Shown: positions 44,652-54,058 of the stretch, piece after piece
Layout of the letters: each line of letters opens with the position of its first letter
How positions within the stretch are numbered: the stretch's first letter is position 1
Source: Dyella telluris
Lineage (GTDB): Bacteria; Pseudomonadota; Gammaproteobacteria; Xanthomonadales; Rhodanobacteraceae
Length of the DNA: 64,000 nucleotides
Assembly (NCBI RefSeq): GCF_014297575.1
Contig: NZ_CP060412.1
Span: forward strand, 3,720,001 to 3,784,000
Direction of reading: 5' to 3'
The notes under the pieces: generated by a model
The model's input: only the letters and a program-made list of their open reading frames with translations
Databases searched by the model: none
Told to the model about the DNA's origin: nothing
Translations under genes and position numbers: made by a program

Positions 44652-47600
44652 ATGAACAAGCATCTCTATCGCCTGGTATGGAACCGCGCCCTCGGCCTGC
44701 TGCAGGTGGTGTCCGAGCTTGCGCGGCGATCAATGGGCGGAGCACCGACGCAAGAGGGAGCGTCAACGGCGACTGTGCGTCCGGTGAGTTTCGGCCTGTG
44801 GCTGGCCTTCGGCTGGATTGGGCTTGCGTCGTTCGCCAGCGCTCAGATTGCGACGGACAGGCAGGCACCGGGCAACCAGCGCCCCACGGTGACGGGCGCG
44901 CCGAACGCAGCGCCGCTGATCAATATCACCACGCCCAGCAAGGCGGGCGTTTCGGTGAACAAGTACAGCGCGTTCAACGTGGACGGCAACGGCGCCGTGC
45001 TCAACAATTCGCGCACGCCCACGCAGACGCAACTGGCCGGCACCGTCGCGGGCAATCCGTGGCTCGCCACCGGTACCGCCAAGGTCATCCTCAACGAGGT
45101 GACGGGCAGTAACCCGGCGACTTTGAATGGCTTCGTTGAAGTGGCGGGTGACCGTGCACAGGTGGTCATCGCCTCGCCGGCGGGCATCGCCTGCGATGGC
45201 TGCGGCTTCATCAATGCCAATCGCGTGACCTTGACCACCGGCACGCCGGTGTTGAATGGCGGCGCGTTGGAGGGCTATCGCGTGGCGCGCGGCGTCATCC
45301 AGGTGAATGGCAACGGCATGGATGCAAGCCGTGCCGATTACGCCGACCTGATCGCCCGCTCGATGCAGATCAACGCCAGCGTCTGGGCACCGCAACTGGC
45401 CGTCAGCACCGGCACCAACGAGGTCAGTGCGGACCACGCCACGGTCACCCCCATCGCCACGACAGGGTCGGCCGGTGACAAGCCGGCCTTTGCACTCGAC
45501 GTCAGCGCACTGGGCGGCATGTACGCCAACAAGATCTTGCTGCTTGGCACCGAGCAGGGCCTGGGTGTGCGCAACGCCGGCACCATCGGCGCATCCGCGG
45601 GCGAGTTGCGCGTCACCGTGGATGGCCGTATCGAGAACACCGGCGCACTGCAATCGCAAACGGACACGCAGATCCATGCCAACGGAGGGCTGGCCAACAG
45701 CGGCACCCTCAGCGCCGCGCGTGAGCTTTCCATCACCACTGCGCAGGATGTCGACAACCGCGGCGGCGCGCTCAACGCCGCACGCGTGGCCGTCGATGCC
45801 GGCTCCTTGCGCAACGCGGGTGGCACCATCGCGCAAACCGGCCCGCAGGCGATGTCCCTGCAGGCGGGCGCGCTCTCCAATGCGGGTGGTCGTATCGGCG
45901 TTCCGGAAACCGATAGGGCTGCCGGCGGCGGCACACCGGATGTGCCGGGTGCCGGCGGTGCAACGAACACGGATCGCGGGCCTGCGACCACCGACGGCAA
46001 CGACCCCGCGCAACAAACCCAACGGCCCAGCCTCCCATCGGTCGTCCCGCTCGCCGACGGCGTGCTGCACATCGCCGGCCTGCTCGACAACGACGGTGGA
46101 CAGATCCGTGCCGCCTCCGGCTTCGACCTCACCACCGCCGCCGGCCTTGCCAATGACGGTGGCCAGCTCAGCCTTCACCAGCTCACCCTCAGCCAGGGCA
46201 ACCTCAGCAACCGTGATGGCCAGCTGACCATCGATGGCGCGGCGAGCGTGCATGCCGATGCCATTGCCAACGATGGAGGCACGCTGACCTTCAACGGCCC
46301 GCTTACGCTGGACGCGCAATCGCTATCCAATCGCCAGGGCACGTTGAATCAGCTGGATACACAGAACACCGTGCTGACCGTGGCGGGCACGCTGGACAAC
46401 ACCGGCGGCCTGCTGGCCAGCAACGCGGCGCAGCTCAGCGTAACCAGCGGCACCCTGGTCAACGAAGGCGGCACCCTGCAGCACACGGGCACCCAAGGTT
46501 TCAGCCTGCGCGCCGGCCCATGGCTGGGAGCAGGCGGCACCGTCACCACGGCTGGCGCCGCGATTCTCGACGCCGGCCAGGTTGATCATCAGGGCGCCAC
46601 GCTGACGGCAACGCAGATCACGTTGAATGCCAGTCAGTTCGACAACCGCGGCGGCCACGTCATCGCATTGGGCGATGACGCCAATGCCATCCACGTGTCT
46701 GGCACCCTGGACAATGGCGCCGGCGGCCCGTCAGGCGTAGGTGGCACGTTGCATAGCAATGGCGACTTCAACCTCAGCGCCCGCACGCTGGGCAACGCCA
46801 GCGGTCATATCGAGCATGCCGGCCTGGGTGGCCTGACCATCGACACCGATACGCTGGCCGGCGCCGGTGGTAGCATCGCCAGCAACGGCACGCTCCAGCT
46901 CACCGGGAACACCATCGACCTTGGCAGCGGCAAAACCTTCGCGCAGCAGGTTCGCATCAAGGCAGGTTCGTTCCTTCATGCTGGCGGCGAGCTGACCACA
47001 CTTGGCAGCACGCCCCTGACGCTGGATGTGAGCGGGGCCCTCGACAATACGCGGGGCAGCATCGTCACCAACGGTGCCCTGTGGCTCCATGCAGGCGCAC
47101 TCAGCAACATCGGCGGCACGCTGACGGCTGCGGGTGATGCGCCAACGGATATCGCCGTCACCGGCCGCTTCGACAACACGCTCGGCACCGTCGCTACCAA
47201 GGGCGCTGCCACGGTGCACGCCCATGATCTGATCAACCGCGGCGGCAGTGTCCGCGCGATCGGCTTGTCCCGCGAAGGGGCTGGCACTGCGTCGCAGCTG
47301 ACCATCATCACCGATGGCCTGTTGGACAACAGCGCCGGCGGCACGCTTGCCAGCGATGGTGACCTTACCGTCAGCGCATCCACGCTCGATAACACCCGGG
47401 GCTCCATCCAGCATGTAGGCCAGGGCAAGGCCAGCATCGCCGCAACCACGCTCAACGGCACGGGTGGCACGCTGGCCAGCAACGGCGCGCTGACGCTGAC
47501 GGGCGGCGCCATCAACCTGCGCGATGGCAAGACGACGGCACAGAACATCAGCGTCAATGCCCATGCGCTCACCACCGCCGGTGGCACCCTGTCCGCGCTC

Positions 47601-47981
47601 GGTGACTCGCCGCTGAGCTTCAACGTGCGTGGCGCGTTCGACAACACCGGCGGCAAGGTGGCCACCAATGGCGCGCTGAAGTTGCAGTCGCAGTCGCTGA
47701 TCAATACCGACGGTAGCTTCACGGCGGCGGGCAACGGCGCCACCTGCGACCCGCGACTCACGGCATGGCTGCCGTGGCTGCTCGCATCCCCGTCCGAAGA
47801 CGCCCGCGAGCGGCTAATTCACCGTAGCGGAGCAGGGTGGGCAGCGTCATTCGGGATTCCCCTTCGCGGCGTGTGGGGTTTATCCAGATTCCTGCGGGCG
47901 TGTTCTTGGTGGTGTTACGTGCAAACTAGAAATGTCGATGCACAGCGCGTGTGCATGGCTGCGATGCGCGGTGTTGGCTGA
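44652..47981 (+). CDS. Filamentous-haemagglutinin-like exoprotein TpsA, truncated
   Basis: 1109 residues. It starts with the extended signal peptide region of TpsA proteins (MNKHLYRLVWNRALGLLQVV), then the Sec part (WLAFGWIGLASFASA). The TPS secretion domain (about 75-330) has INITTPSKAGVSVNKYSAFN, VIASPAGIACDGCGFINANR and VTLTTGTPVLNGG. Degenerate beta-helix repeats follow (LxNxGGxLxSxG, LDNTRGSI and the like) to about residue 1030. There the repeat pattern stops abruptly (near base 47742) and about 80 residues of unrelated, Trp/Arg-rich sequence (ATCDPRLTAWLPWLLASPS) run to the stop. Full-length TpsA proteins are commonly two to four times longer, so this is probably a recombination-truncated gene; the secretion domain is intact. 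Confidence 0.85.
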   Translation: MNKHLYRLVWNRALGLLQVVSELARRSMGGAPTQEGASTATVRPVSFGLWLAFGWIGLASFASAQIATDRQAPGNQRPTVTGAPNAAPLINITTPSKAGVSVNKYSAFNVDGNGAVLNNSRTPTQTQLAGTVAGNPWLATGTAKVILNEVTGSNPATLNGFVEVAGDRAQVVIASPAGIACDGCGFINANRVTLTTGTPVLNGGALEGYRVARGVIQVNGNGMDASRADYADLIARSMQINASVWAPQLAVSTGTNEVSADHATVTPIATTGSAGDKPAFALDVSALGGMYANKILLLGTEQGLGVRNAGTIGASAGELRVTVDGRIENTGALQSQTDTQIHANGGLANSGTLSAARELSITTAQDVDNRGGALNAARVAVDAGSLRNAGGTIAQTGPQAMSLQAGALSNAGGRIGVPETDRAAGGGTPDVPGAGGATNTDRGPATTDGNDPAQQTQRPSLPSVVPLADGVLHIAGLLDNDGGQIRAASGFDLTTAAGLANDGGQLSLHQLTLSQGNLSNRDGQLTIDGAASVHADAIANDGGTLTFNGPLTLDAQSLSNRQGTLNQLDTQNTVLTVAGTLDNTGGLLASNAAQLSVTSGTLVNEGGTLQHTGTQGFSLRAGPWLGAGGTVTTAGAAILDAGQVDHQGATLTATQITLNASQFDNRGGHVIALGDDANAIHVSGTLDNGAGGPSGVGGTLHSNGDFNLSARTLGNASGHIEHAGLGGLTIDTDTLAGAGGSIASNGTLQLTGNTIDLGSGKTFAQQVRIKAGSFLHAGGELTTLGSTPLTLDVSGALDNTRGSIVTNGALWLHAGALSNIGGTLTAAGDAPTDIAVTGRFDNTLGTVATKGAATVHAHDLINRGGSVRAIGLSREGAGTASQLTIITDGLLDNSAGGTLASDGDLTVSASTLDNTRGSIQHVGQGKASIAATTLNGTGGTLASNGALTLTGGAINLRDGKTTAQNISVNAHALTTAGGTLSALGDSPLSFNVRGAFDNTGGKVATNGALKLQSQSLINTDGSFTAAGNGATCDPRLTAWLPWLLASPSEDARERLIHRSGAGWAASFGIPLRGVWGLSRFLRACSWWCYVQTRNVDAQRVCMAAMRGVG

Positions 47982-48100
47982 CAGTGGATACCGTCCATTC
48001 CTGATCGCCTTGTTGCGAGCGCGCGGCTAGGTTGCGGGGCGCACGGTGAATTTCCTTCTTTTCGCAAACATGCCGACTATCCCGCTGGGCAAGTGGGTGG

Positions 48101-48124
48101 GGCCCCCGAAAGGGGGCTTTTTTA
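48101..48124 (+). terminator. Rho-independent terminator
   Basis: GGCCCCCGAAAGGGGGC followed by TTTTTTAT. About 120 bp after the TpsA stop; it most likely ends the two-partner secretion operon. The 414-bp gap 47982-48395 contains nothing else recognised. Confidence 0.85.
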
Positions 48125-48395
48125 TGTTGGACACCATTCTTGGCACCACGAAGGGGATAGTTCCGGTTCACTCACTTCTCGATGCTTTGAGCGCGGGTCG
48201 TGGCCCGGTGAATCGTCGCGCTCTTGCCTGGAGCATGGCCGTGAAGGCATCACGGCCCAGGCAGGTCACGTGGGGTGAGGCACCCCCGTCACGCCCGCGT
48301 AGCTTTCCGGGAGTATTTCTCACCCGAAGGCCGCCACCGCGTGTTTGCGCCCTTGGCGACCACCCGACGCAGATTCATCAGAGGAGGCGATGCCC

Positions 48396-48671
48396 ATGTC
48401 TCGTTTCGACGATGTGCAGTTCGGCACGGCTTGGTGGAGCTGGGTGGTGGCTCTGGTGGTGATGGCCATTCCGTTGGCGCTGGTCGGCGTTGAGGCTATG
48501 GATGAGCCGTTGTACGTGGCCGGTTCGGCGCAGCCTCCGCTGGAGGTCAGCGGTATCGGTGGGCATGCCGTTTTGATGGACAGGCATGTCACGGCGTGTG
48601 AGGCCTTGCGGACGGCAGAGGCGAAAGGGCGCTGTTCGTTCCAGACGCTGGCGATGATGCGGCCGCGCTGA
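48396..48671 (+). CDS. Small protein with one membrane helix, unknown function
   Basis: 91 residues from ATG 48396, with GAGGAGG eight bases upstream (the ATG at 48390 would be too close). One hydrophobic helix WWSWVVALVVMAIPLALVGV (about 13-32), then a soluble part with two cysteines (TACEALR, GRCSFQT). The good ribosome site supports a real gene; no family recognised. Confidence 0.6.
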   Translation: MSRFDDVQFGTAWWSWVVALVVMAIPLALVGVEAMDEPLYVAGSAQPPLEVSGIGGHAVLMDRHVTACEALRTAEAKGRCSFQTLAMMRPR

Positions 48672-48699
48672 CGCGCGTTGTGTGGTTCATTCGGCTCTG

Positions 48700-48790
48700 G
48701 TAGCCCGGATGAAGCGAAGCGGAATCCGGGGGCACGCGCTACGTGAGGTCATGCACATCCCGGATTGCGCTTCGCTTCATCCGGGCTACG
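48700..48790. repeat. REP pair (GTAGCCCGGATG family)
   Basis: Arms GTAGCCCGGATGAAGCGAAG and CTTCGCTTCATCCGGGCTAC in opposite orientation around a 30-bp loop, between two convergent small genes. Confidence 0.85.
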
Positions 48791-48801
48791 TGGCTCGCTG
48801 C

Positions 48802-49212
48802 TCAGTCGCGGGCGAGCAGAAAGCGGCTGATGCGTCGGCGCAGTTCGCGGTCGTCGGTATCGCGGGCTTCATCGTCGGCTTCGATGGCGTACTGGCGGGC
48901 CAGTGTGGTGTCGCCCTGGTTCTTGTAACGCTGCGCCAGCGCAAAGCGCATGGATACGCGGTAGGGGCGCATGTCGTCGCCGGTGGCGCCTTCCAGTGCG
49001 TGCTGGTAGAGCGGGATGGCGGCGGCATCGTCGATGGTGAAATCCGCCAGGGTTTCCCACAGGAAGGGATGGTCGTAGCCATCGCGGCGCTGGGACTCGC
49101 AATAGTCCTTGAACGCGTCGTAGTTCACGCGGTAGGTGTCGGGTTGGTCTTCTTTGGCCAGCAGGTTCGCGTACTCCATGACGCGATCCCACACCTCGGG
49201 CTTGGGTTGCAT
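48802..49212 (-). CDS. Conserved hypothetical helical (TPR-like) protein
   Basis: 136 residues from ATG 49210-49212, chosen because GGAG lies eight bases upstream (a GTG nine bases earlier would overlap that site). Entirely helical: LWETLADFTIDDAAAIPLYQ, HALEGATGDDMRPYRVSMRF and ALAQRYKNQGDTTLARQYAI have the alternation of tetratricopeptide-like helix pairs. Ends LRRRISRFLLARD. Cytoplasmic; function unknown. Confidence 0.7.
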   Translation of the reverse strand: MQPKPEVWDRVMEYANLLAKEDQPDTYRVNYDAFKDYCESQRRDGYDHPFLWETLADFTIDDAAAIPLYQHALEGATGDDMRPYRVSMRFALAQRYKNQGDTTLARQYAIEADDEARDTDDRELRRRISRFLLARD

Positions 49213-49276
49213 GTGTGTCACTCCGGAACGGGGTCGATGGTGGCCAGGTTCACCCGGCCACCTCGATGGTGTGCGC

Positions 49277-49690
49277 TCAGCCGTGCGGCGGCATGGCGTT
49301 GGGGTCCATCCACATCACTTCCCAGATATGACCATCGGGATCTTCATAGCTGCGGCCGAACATGAAGCCGTAATCCTGCACGGGCGTGGGGTCCGCCTTG
49401 CCGCCGGCGTGGCTGGCTTTGTCCACCTGGCTGGACACATCGTCGCGGCTTTCCGCCGACAGGCACAGCAGCACCTGCGCATCCGCATGGGCATCGACAA
49501 TGCGCTTGCTGGTGAACTGGCGCCATTTGTCGTGGGTGAGCAGCATGACGTAGATGGTGTCCGAGAGCACCATGCACGCGGCGGTGTCGTCGCTGAAGGC
49601 GGGGTTGTTCACCGCGCCTACGGCTTCGTAGAAGGCCCGGGACCGCTTGAGGTCGGTCACCGGCAGGTTAACGAAGATCATCTTGCTCAT
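49277..49690 (-). CDS. VOC (glyoxalase/bleomycin-resistance fold) protein
   Basis: 137 residues with the two beta-alpha-beta-beta-beta modules of the vicinal-oxygen-chelate superfamily: MIFVNLPVTDLKRSRAFYEA at the start and SYEDPDGHIWEVMWMDP at the end, the latter carrying the usual metal-ligand Glu. The D-P-D-G-H-x-W-E segment is typical of uncharacterised YaeR/lactoylglutathione-lyase-like members. AAGG nine bases before the ATG. No operon partner; the substrate is unknown. Confidence 0.88.
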   Translation of the reverse strand: MSKMIFVNLPVTDLKRSRAFYEAVGAVNNPAFSDDTAACMVLSDTIYVMLLTHDKWRQFTSKRIVDAHADAQVLLCLSAESRDDVSSQVDKASHAGGKADPTPVQDYGFMFGRSYEDPDGHIWEVMWMDPNAMPPHG

Positions 49691-50224
49691 GAATGTTGAC
49701 CTTGTGAGGGGATACCGCAGCGGGATTGTTGCGGCATGTTACTGACGAACGGGCATGGCGGAAATCGACAAGGGGTTCGGGGCGAGCTTTGGGGTAACGA
49801 TTTGTTCCGTGTGGGGACCGAGGTGTGCGGCTCCCGGATTGCGCTGCGCTTCATCCGGGCTACGGGAGATGCGGAAATGCACGACGGGGTTCTTGGCCTT
49901 TGTAGCCCGGATGAAGCGAAGCGCAATCCGGGGCGGTGCATGGAAGGGCGAGGGACCTTGGCATAACGGTTTGTACTTCCTGGGGCTTGAGGCGAGACCA
50001 ATCCCGGATTGTGCTGCGCTTCATCCGGGCTACGGGAGATGCGGAAATGCACGATGGGGTTCTTGGCCTTTGTAGCCCGGATGAAGCGAAGCGCAATCCG
50101 GGAGGGCCTTGCCTCGGTCCGCACGAAGAACAAGCCGTGACGTGAAGGCTCGTCTTGTTTCCATGCGCCATCCCGGATTGCGCTGCGCTTCATCCGGGCT
50201 ACGGGGCACGGGGCACTGGGGGCG
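49691..50224. repeat. REP cluster (five elements, partly tandem-duplicated)
   Basis: Five half-elements of the GTAGCCCGGATG family at 49832-49864, 49902-49933, 50001-50034, 50072-50101 and 50170-50204, in alternating orientation. 49832-49933 and 50001-50103 are near-identical blocks, each with GGGAGATGCGGAAATGCACG between the arms, showing a 169-bp tandem duplication. Open frames here only translate the repeats. Confidence 0.85.
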
Positions 50225-51391
50225 TTATCGCTCGGGCCAGTACCACGCGGGTTCATCCAGTGGCTTCAGGCCCACCACGCGCGTCTGGCTGACATCCTTC
50301 TCCAGGGCCAGGGTGTGGCAGGCGGGGTTTTCTTCGAGTGCGCTGATAAGGCGCGAGGCGTGCGACACCACCCATACCTGGCTGCGGGACGCTGCGCCGG
50401 CGATCAGCCGCGCAAGCGCGGGCAGCAGATCCGGGTGCAGGCTGGTCTCTGGTTCGTTCAACACCATCAGCGGAGGAGGGCGGGGCGTGTGCAGCGCGGC
50501 GATCCATAGCAGGTAGCGCAGCGTGCCATCGGATAACTCCGCTGTGGAGAGTGGACGCAGCAGGCCGTGCTGGGAAAACATGAGCGTAAAGCGACCGTCG
50601 CTGACGGCTATGTTGACCGTTGCGCCGGGAAACGCATCGTCCACGGCGGCATCCAGTGCGTGTGCATCGCCGATCTCGCGAATGGTTTGCCATGCGGCGG
50701 CCAGATCGGCGCCATCGTGGCCAAGCACCGCCGTTCGCGTGCCGAGTTGCGGTTGCCGCGCGGGTGCATCGCGGTCCGAACGGAAGTGATCGTAGAAGCG
50801 CCATGCGCGCATGGTTTCGCGCACGCGCATCACTTCGGGTGCGCGGCTGGGGTCGACCATCTGCGTGAACAGGCTTTCGAAGGCATGGAGGTGTTCGGAT
50901 ACGACGCACCACGTGCGTCCTTCCCGCAGGCGTGCCACCGGCCCACGTCGATCCACCAGCACGTTGGATGATCGCAGGAAGGGCCCGCTCCAGATCGCCT
51001 CGCGCTTGATCTCCGGATCAAGCGCGAACGCGGTGGGTGCGCCGGGTGGCGGCGGAAACCCCAGGTCGATGGCGTAGCCGAAATCATCGCCGGCAAACCC
51101 AAGCTTCAGGCCCACGGGCTCCTGCCGCACGGTGCCCTGAATCGGTACCTCGCCCTTGCGCATGCGATCCGTGATGCGCTCCGGGCCAGCCCAGAGCGTG
51201 GAAGCGAGCCCGCCCTCGCGCGCCAGTGCCGCGCCCACGCCACCATGGGCGGTTTCCGCCAGCAAACGCAACGCGCGATAGAGGTTCGACTTGCCGCTGC
51301 CGTTGGCGCCGGTGATCAGGTTCAGTGGCCCCAGCGGAACCACCAGGGAGCGCAACGAACGGTAGTTGGCGACTGCGAGGGTCTTCAGCAT
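50225..51391 (-). CDS. AAA family ATPase (OLD/RecF-like), orphan
   Basis: 388 residues. Walker A: NLITGANGSGKSNLYRALRL (about 24-43). The ABC-type signature is seen as LSTAELSDGTLRYLLWIAAL, followed by Walker B LMVLNEPETSLHPDLLPALA (about 305-325) and a switch His in VWVVSHASRLISALEE. The head is RecF/SMC/OLD-like without coiled coil, and there is no C-terminal TOPRIM nuclease as in OLD proteins. Several such proteins belong to defence systems with a nuclease partner, but neither neighbour is one. It stands alone between two REP-rich gaps. Function unknown. Confidence 0.85.
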   Translation of the reverse strand: MLKTLAVANYRSLRSLVVPLGPLNLITGANGSGKSNLYRALRLLAETAHGGVGAALAREGGLASTLWAGPERITDRMRKGEVPIQGTVRQEPVGLKLGFAGDDFGYAIDLGFPPPPGAPTAFALDPEIKREAIWSGPFLRSSNVLVDRRGPVARLREGRTWCVVSEHLHAFESLFTQMVDPSRAPEVMRVRETMRAWRFYDHFRSDRDAPARQPQLGTRTAVLGHDGADLAAAWQTIREIGDAHALDAAVDDAFPGATVNIAVSDGRFTLMFSQHGLLRPLSTAELSDGTLRYLLWIAALHTPRPPPLMVLNEPETSLHPDLLPALARLIAGAASRSQVWVVSHASRLISALEENPACHTLALEKDVSQTRVVGLKPLDEPAWYWPER

Positions 51392-51945
51392 TCCATGCTC
51401 TCCGAGTCATCCGTCGATGGGCGAGTGGCGCTAGCCTAAGCGTGGCCCATCTCCTGGGCTGAGACCCGCGAGGCCACGTGTGGTCAAACAGTGGCTGGGT
51501 GGCACGTTCAGCGCACCGGGGCCGCTGATGAACGTGGAGCCACCGGATTGGCGTCCGACCCCAACTGCGTTTGGAGCGGTCAACAAAGCTACCCAGCACG
51601 CCGGGGCCATGCCTTCGCCCGTCATCCCCGCGAAGGCGGAGATCCCGTGCCTTGGCCTTCCATGAGCGCAAAGGCGCTGTATGGCCAGCCATTCGGCTGT
51701 TGAGCAGCGCCTCCCGCCTTCGCAGGAATGACGAACGTGAAGCAAACAAGGGTTCCGTGAGCTGCTCTTAAAGCGAGGCCGGATTCGCTATGCTAGCCCC
51801 ACGGCGACGGGCACATGCCCGAGGCTGCTGGCCATGAGGCCGGCCCCTGTTTCCGCAGGCGGAACCGCCCCCTGTTTGTGGTGGAAGGCTGGGAGCTTAG
51901 TGAACCAAGTGAATTGCAGCACGAGTGACGTGCGTTGGGCGCACC
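51392..51945. other. Intergenic region with a split CGTCATCCCCGCG repeat
   Basis: 554 bp between divergent genes. Contains CCGTCATCCCCGCGAAGGCG (about 51618-51637) and the inverted CGCCTTCGCAGGAATGACG-like half (about 51714-51733), degenerate relatives of the 36-bp inverted repeat at 40.9 kb. Nothing else recognised; it must hold the GH30 promoter. Confidence 0.6.
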
Positions 51946-53496
51946 ATGGCTGAGCGCGGATCGGAATCCAGCCGGGCTGCCGTCGCCTTCGTCGCTTTGC
52001 TCACTCTGGTTACCTTTGCCGTGGTGTGTGCACCGCGCTTTCAGCATGCGGCTGTAACGGCTCCGCTCGCCGCCGCCACCGGGCCGGTGATGCCGCCCGT
52101 CGAGGTCTGGCTGAGCACGGAGGATCGCCGGCTGAAGCTGGACAGGCAGCCCGACCTGGCACTGAGCGTGCGCGGCGACGCCACGGCCGATGTGGTGATC
52201 GACCTCGACAAGAAATACCAGACCATGGACGGGTTCGGCGCCGCCATGACGGATTCGTCGGCCTGGCTGCTGCAGACCAAGATGAGCGACGGGCAGCGTG
52301 GCGCGCTGTTGCACGAGCTGTATGGCCCGCCGCCCAACCTCAACCTGACCATGATGCGCCTGACCATCGGCGCGTCTGATTTCTCGCGCTCGCTGTATAC
52401 GCTGGACGATGTGCCGGTGGGCGAAACCGACCCCACGCTGGCCCACTTCAACGTCGCCCCCAACCTGCGCGAAGTGATACCGACAGTGCGCGAAGTGCTG
52501 TCCATCAACCCGGCCGTGCTGGTCATTGCGTCCTCGTGGAGCGCGCCGGCATGGATGAAGAGCGGCGAAAACCTGATCGGCGGGCAGTTGCTGGAGCAGT
52601 ATGAGAGTGCCTTCGCCGACTATCTGGTCAAGTACGTGGATGCGTACCGCGGTTACGGCATTCCCATTTTCGCGCTGACGCTGCAGAACGAGCCCAGCTT
52701 CCTGCCAGTGACCTACCCGGGCATGCTGATGGATGCGGACCAGCGGGCGCGCATCGTTGCGCAGTACCTGGGCCCCAAGCTCGCGAACCGCAACCCGCGC
52801 ACGCGCATCCTGGAGTGGGACCACAACTGGAACCACCCCGAGCAGCCGCTGGCCGTGCTGGGCGACCCGGCGGCGGCGCGTTACATCGATGGCGTGGCCT
52901 GGCATTGCTACGAAGGCAGCCCGTCGGCGCAGGGCAAGGTGCATCACGCGTATCCGAAGAAGGATGTCTACCTCACCGAGTGTTCCGGTGGTGACTGGGC
53001 ATCCAGCGCCAATGGCGAGCTGATCTGGTTCTCGCGCAACCTGTTGGTGGCCGGCATCCGGCAATGGGCGCGTGGTGTGGTGTACTGGAATCTCGCGCTC
53101 GACGAGGAGCATGGGCCGCATTACGGTGGCTGCGCCGCGTGCAAGGGCGTGGTGCTCATTGATTCGAAGACGGGCGAGGTGAGCCGCAACGACGAGTACT
53201 ACGCGCTGGCGCACTTCAGCACCTTCGTGCTGCCCGGCGCCATCCGCCTGGGCTCCACCGATACCGATGCGGACCAGGGCATCGCCAACGTGGCCTTCCA
53301 GAACGTATCCGATGGATCGATGGTGCTGGTGATGGTGAACAGCAACAAGCAGGAACGCCACGTGTCGGTGTCGGAAGGACAATCCCTGTTTGACTACACC
53401 ATGCCGCCGCGCAGCGTGGCGACCTTTGTGTGGAACACCAACCCGGCCGGCGCGTGGATGAACCGTGCCATCCGGTGGCTGGGCAGGGGGCGGTAA
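51946..53496 (+). CDS. Glycoside hydrolase family 30 (glucosylceramidase-type)
   Basis: About 516 residues from ATG 51946 (MAERGSESSRAAV); an upstream GTG is possible. An uncleaved anchor or signal (VAFVALLTLVTFAVV) is at about 13-27. The (beta/alpha)8 barrel shows IDLDKKYQTMDGFGAAMTDS at the start, the acid/base Glu in LTLQNEPSF (about 240) and the nucleophile Glu in VYLTECSGGDW (about 345). The C-terminal beta domain has YALAHFSTFVLPGAIRLGS and the VNSNKQ strand. The closest GH30 subfamilies act on beta-1,6-glucan or beta-glucosyl ceramide; which applies here is open. It is not in an operon. Confidence 0.88.
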   Translation: MAERGSESSRAAVAFVALLTLVTFAVVCAPRFQHAAVTAPLAAATGPVMPPVEVWLSTEDRRLKLDRQPDLALSVRGDATADVVIDLDKKYQTMDGFGAAMTDSSAWLLQTKMSDGQRGALLHELYGPPPNLNLTMMRLTIGASDFSRSLYTLDDVPVGETDPTLAHFNVAPNLREVIPTVREVLSINPAVLVIASSWSAPAWMKSGENLIGGQLLEQYESAFADYLVKYVDAYRGYGIPIFALTLQNEPSFLPVTYPGMLMDADQRARIVAQYLGPKLANRNPRTRILEWDHNWNHPEQPLAVLGDPAAARYIDGVAWHCYEGSPSAQGKVHHAYPKKDVYLTECSGGDWASSANGELIWFSRNLLVAGIRQWARGVVYWNLALDEEHGPHYGGCAACKGVVLIDSKTGEVSRNDEYYALAHFSTFVLPGAIRLGSTDTDADQGIANVAFQNVSDGSMVLVMVNSNKQERHVSVSEGQSLFDYTMPPRSVATFVWNTNPAGAWMNRAIRWLGRGR

Positions 53497-53591
53497 CAGC
53501 GCTGGGGCATGGCCGGATGGAACATGGGTGCTTCCATCAGGAAGGCGCGCGTACCCAGCCTGCCTGCGATTGCGCCACAGCCCTTTCACCC

Positions 53592-53888
53592 TTATCGACC
53601 GTCAAACCTGCCACGCCGGATGATCGTCAACGGCTCAGCGCCTTTCACGCCCCTGTATGCATCGAGCGCTTCTTCCGCAGCCCGCGACGTGGGTACCAGT
53701 GCGTCCAGCCTGCCGGACGCTTTGCAGAACGTCATGAACTGAACCGAGCAAGCCTCGCAGCCGCACTCGCCAGCGCAGCGGGCCGCGCAAGTTGGGGTGC
53801 AAACGCAGGGAACCGGGTCAGCTAGATCCACGTTGTATCCCGCCGTTTCGGGATAACGCCTGAGGCCCTCGGCTGTTGGTTCGGACAT
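53592..53888 (-). CDS. Cysteine-rich small protein, unknown function
   Basis: 98 residues from ATG 53886-53888, with AAGGAG five bases upstream, a strong ribosome site. A central cluster holds eight cysteines in about 25 residues (CVCTPTCAARC and CGCEAC, then MTFC), flanked by a short N-terminal part (EPTAEGLRRYPETAGYNVD) and a helical C-terminus. No signal peptide. The pattern could bind iron-sulfur or zinc, or be a modified-peptide precursor, but I recognise no family and there is no neighbouring modification enzyme. Confidence 0.6.
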   Translation of the reverse strand: MSEPTAEGLRRYPETAGYNVDLADPVPCVCTPTCAARCAGECGCEACSVQFMTFCKASGRLDALVPTSRAAEEALDAYRGVKGAEPLTIIRRGRFDGR

Positions 53889-54058
53889 ATGCGCTCCTTG
53901 GTTCAACCGTGCCATTTTGAGTGCCATGTGGCCATTTTAGGATCATGTCGGCCTTGGGTCGAAAACGGACCTTTAAATGCAGCACTGGCATCCCTAAAGT
54001 TCCGGCAAGATGCAACGGCACGCCAGCTTGATCGAGCATGGCCAGAGGAGGGATTCAA

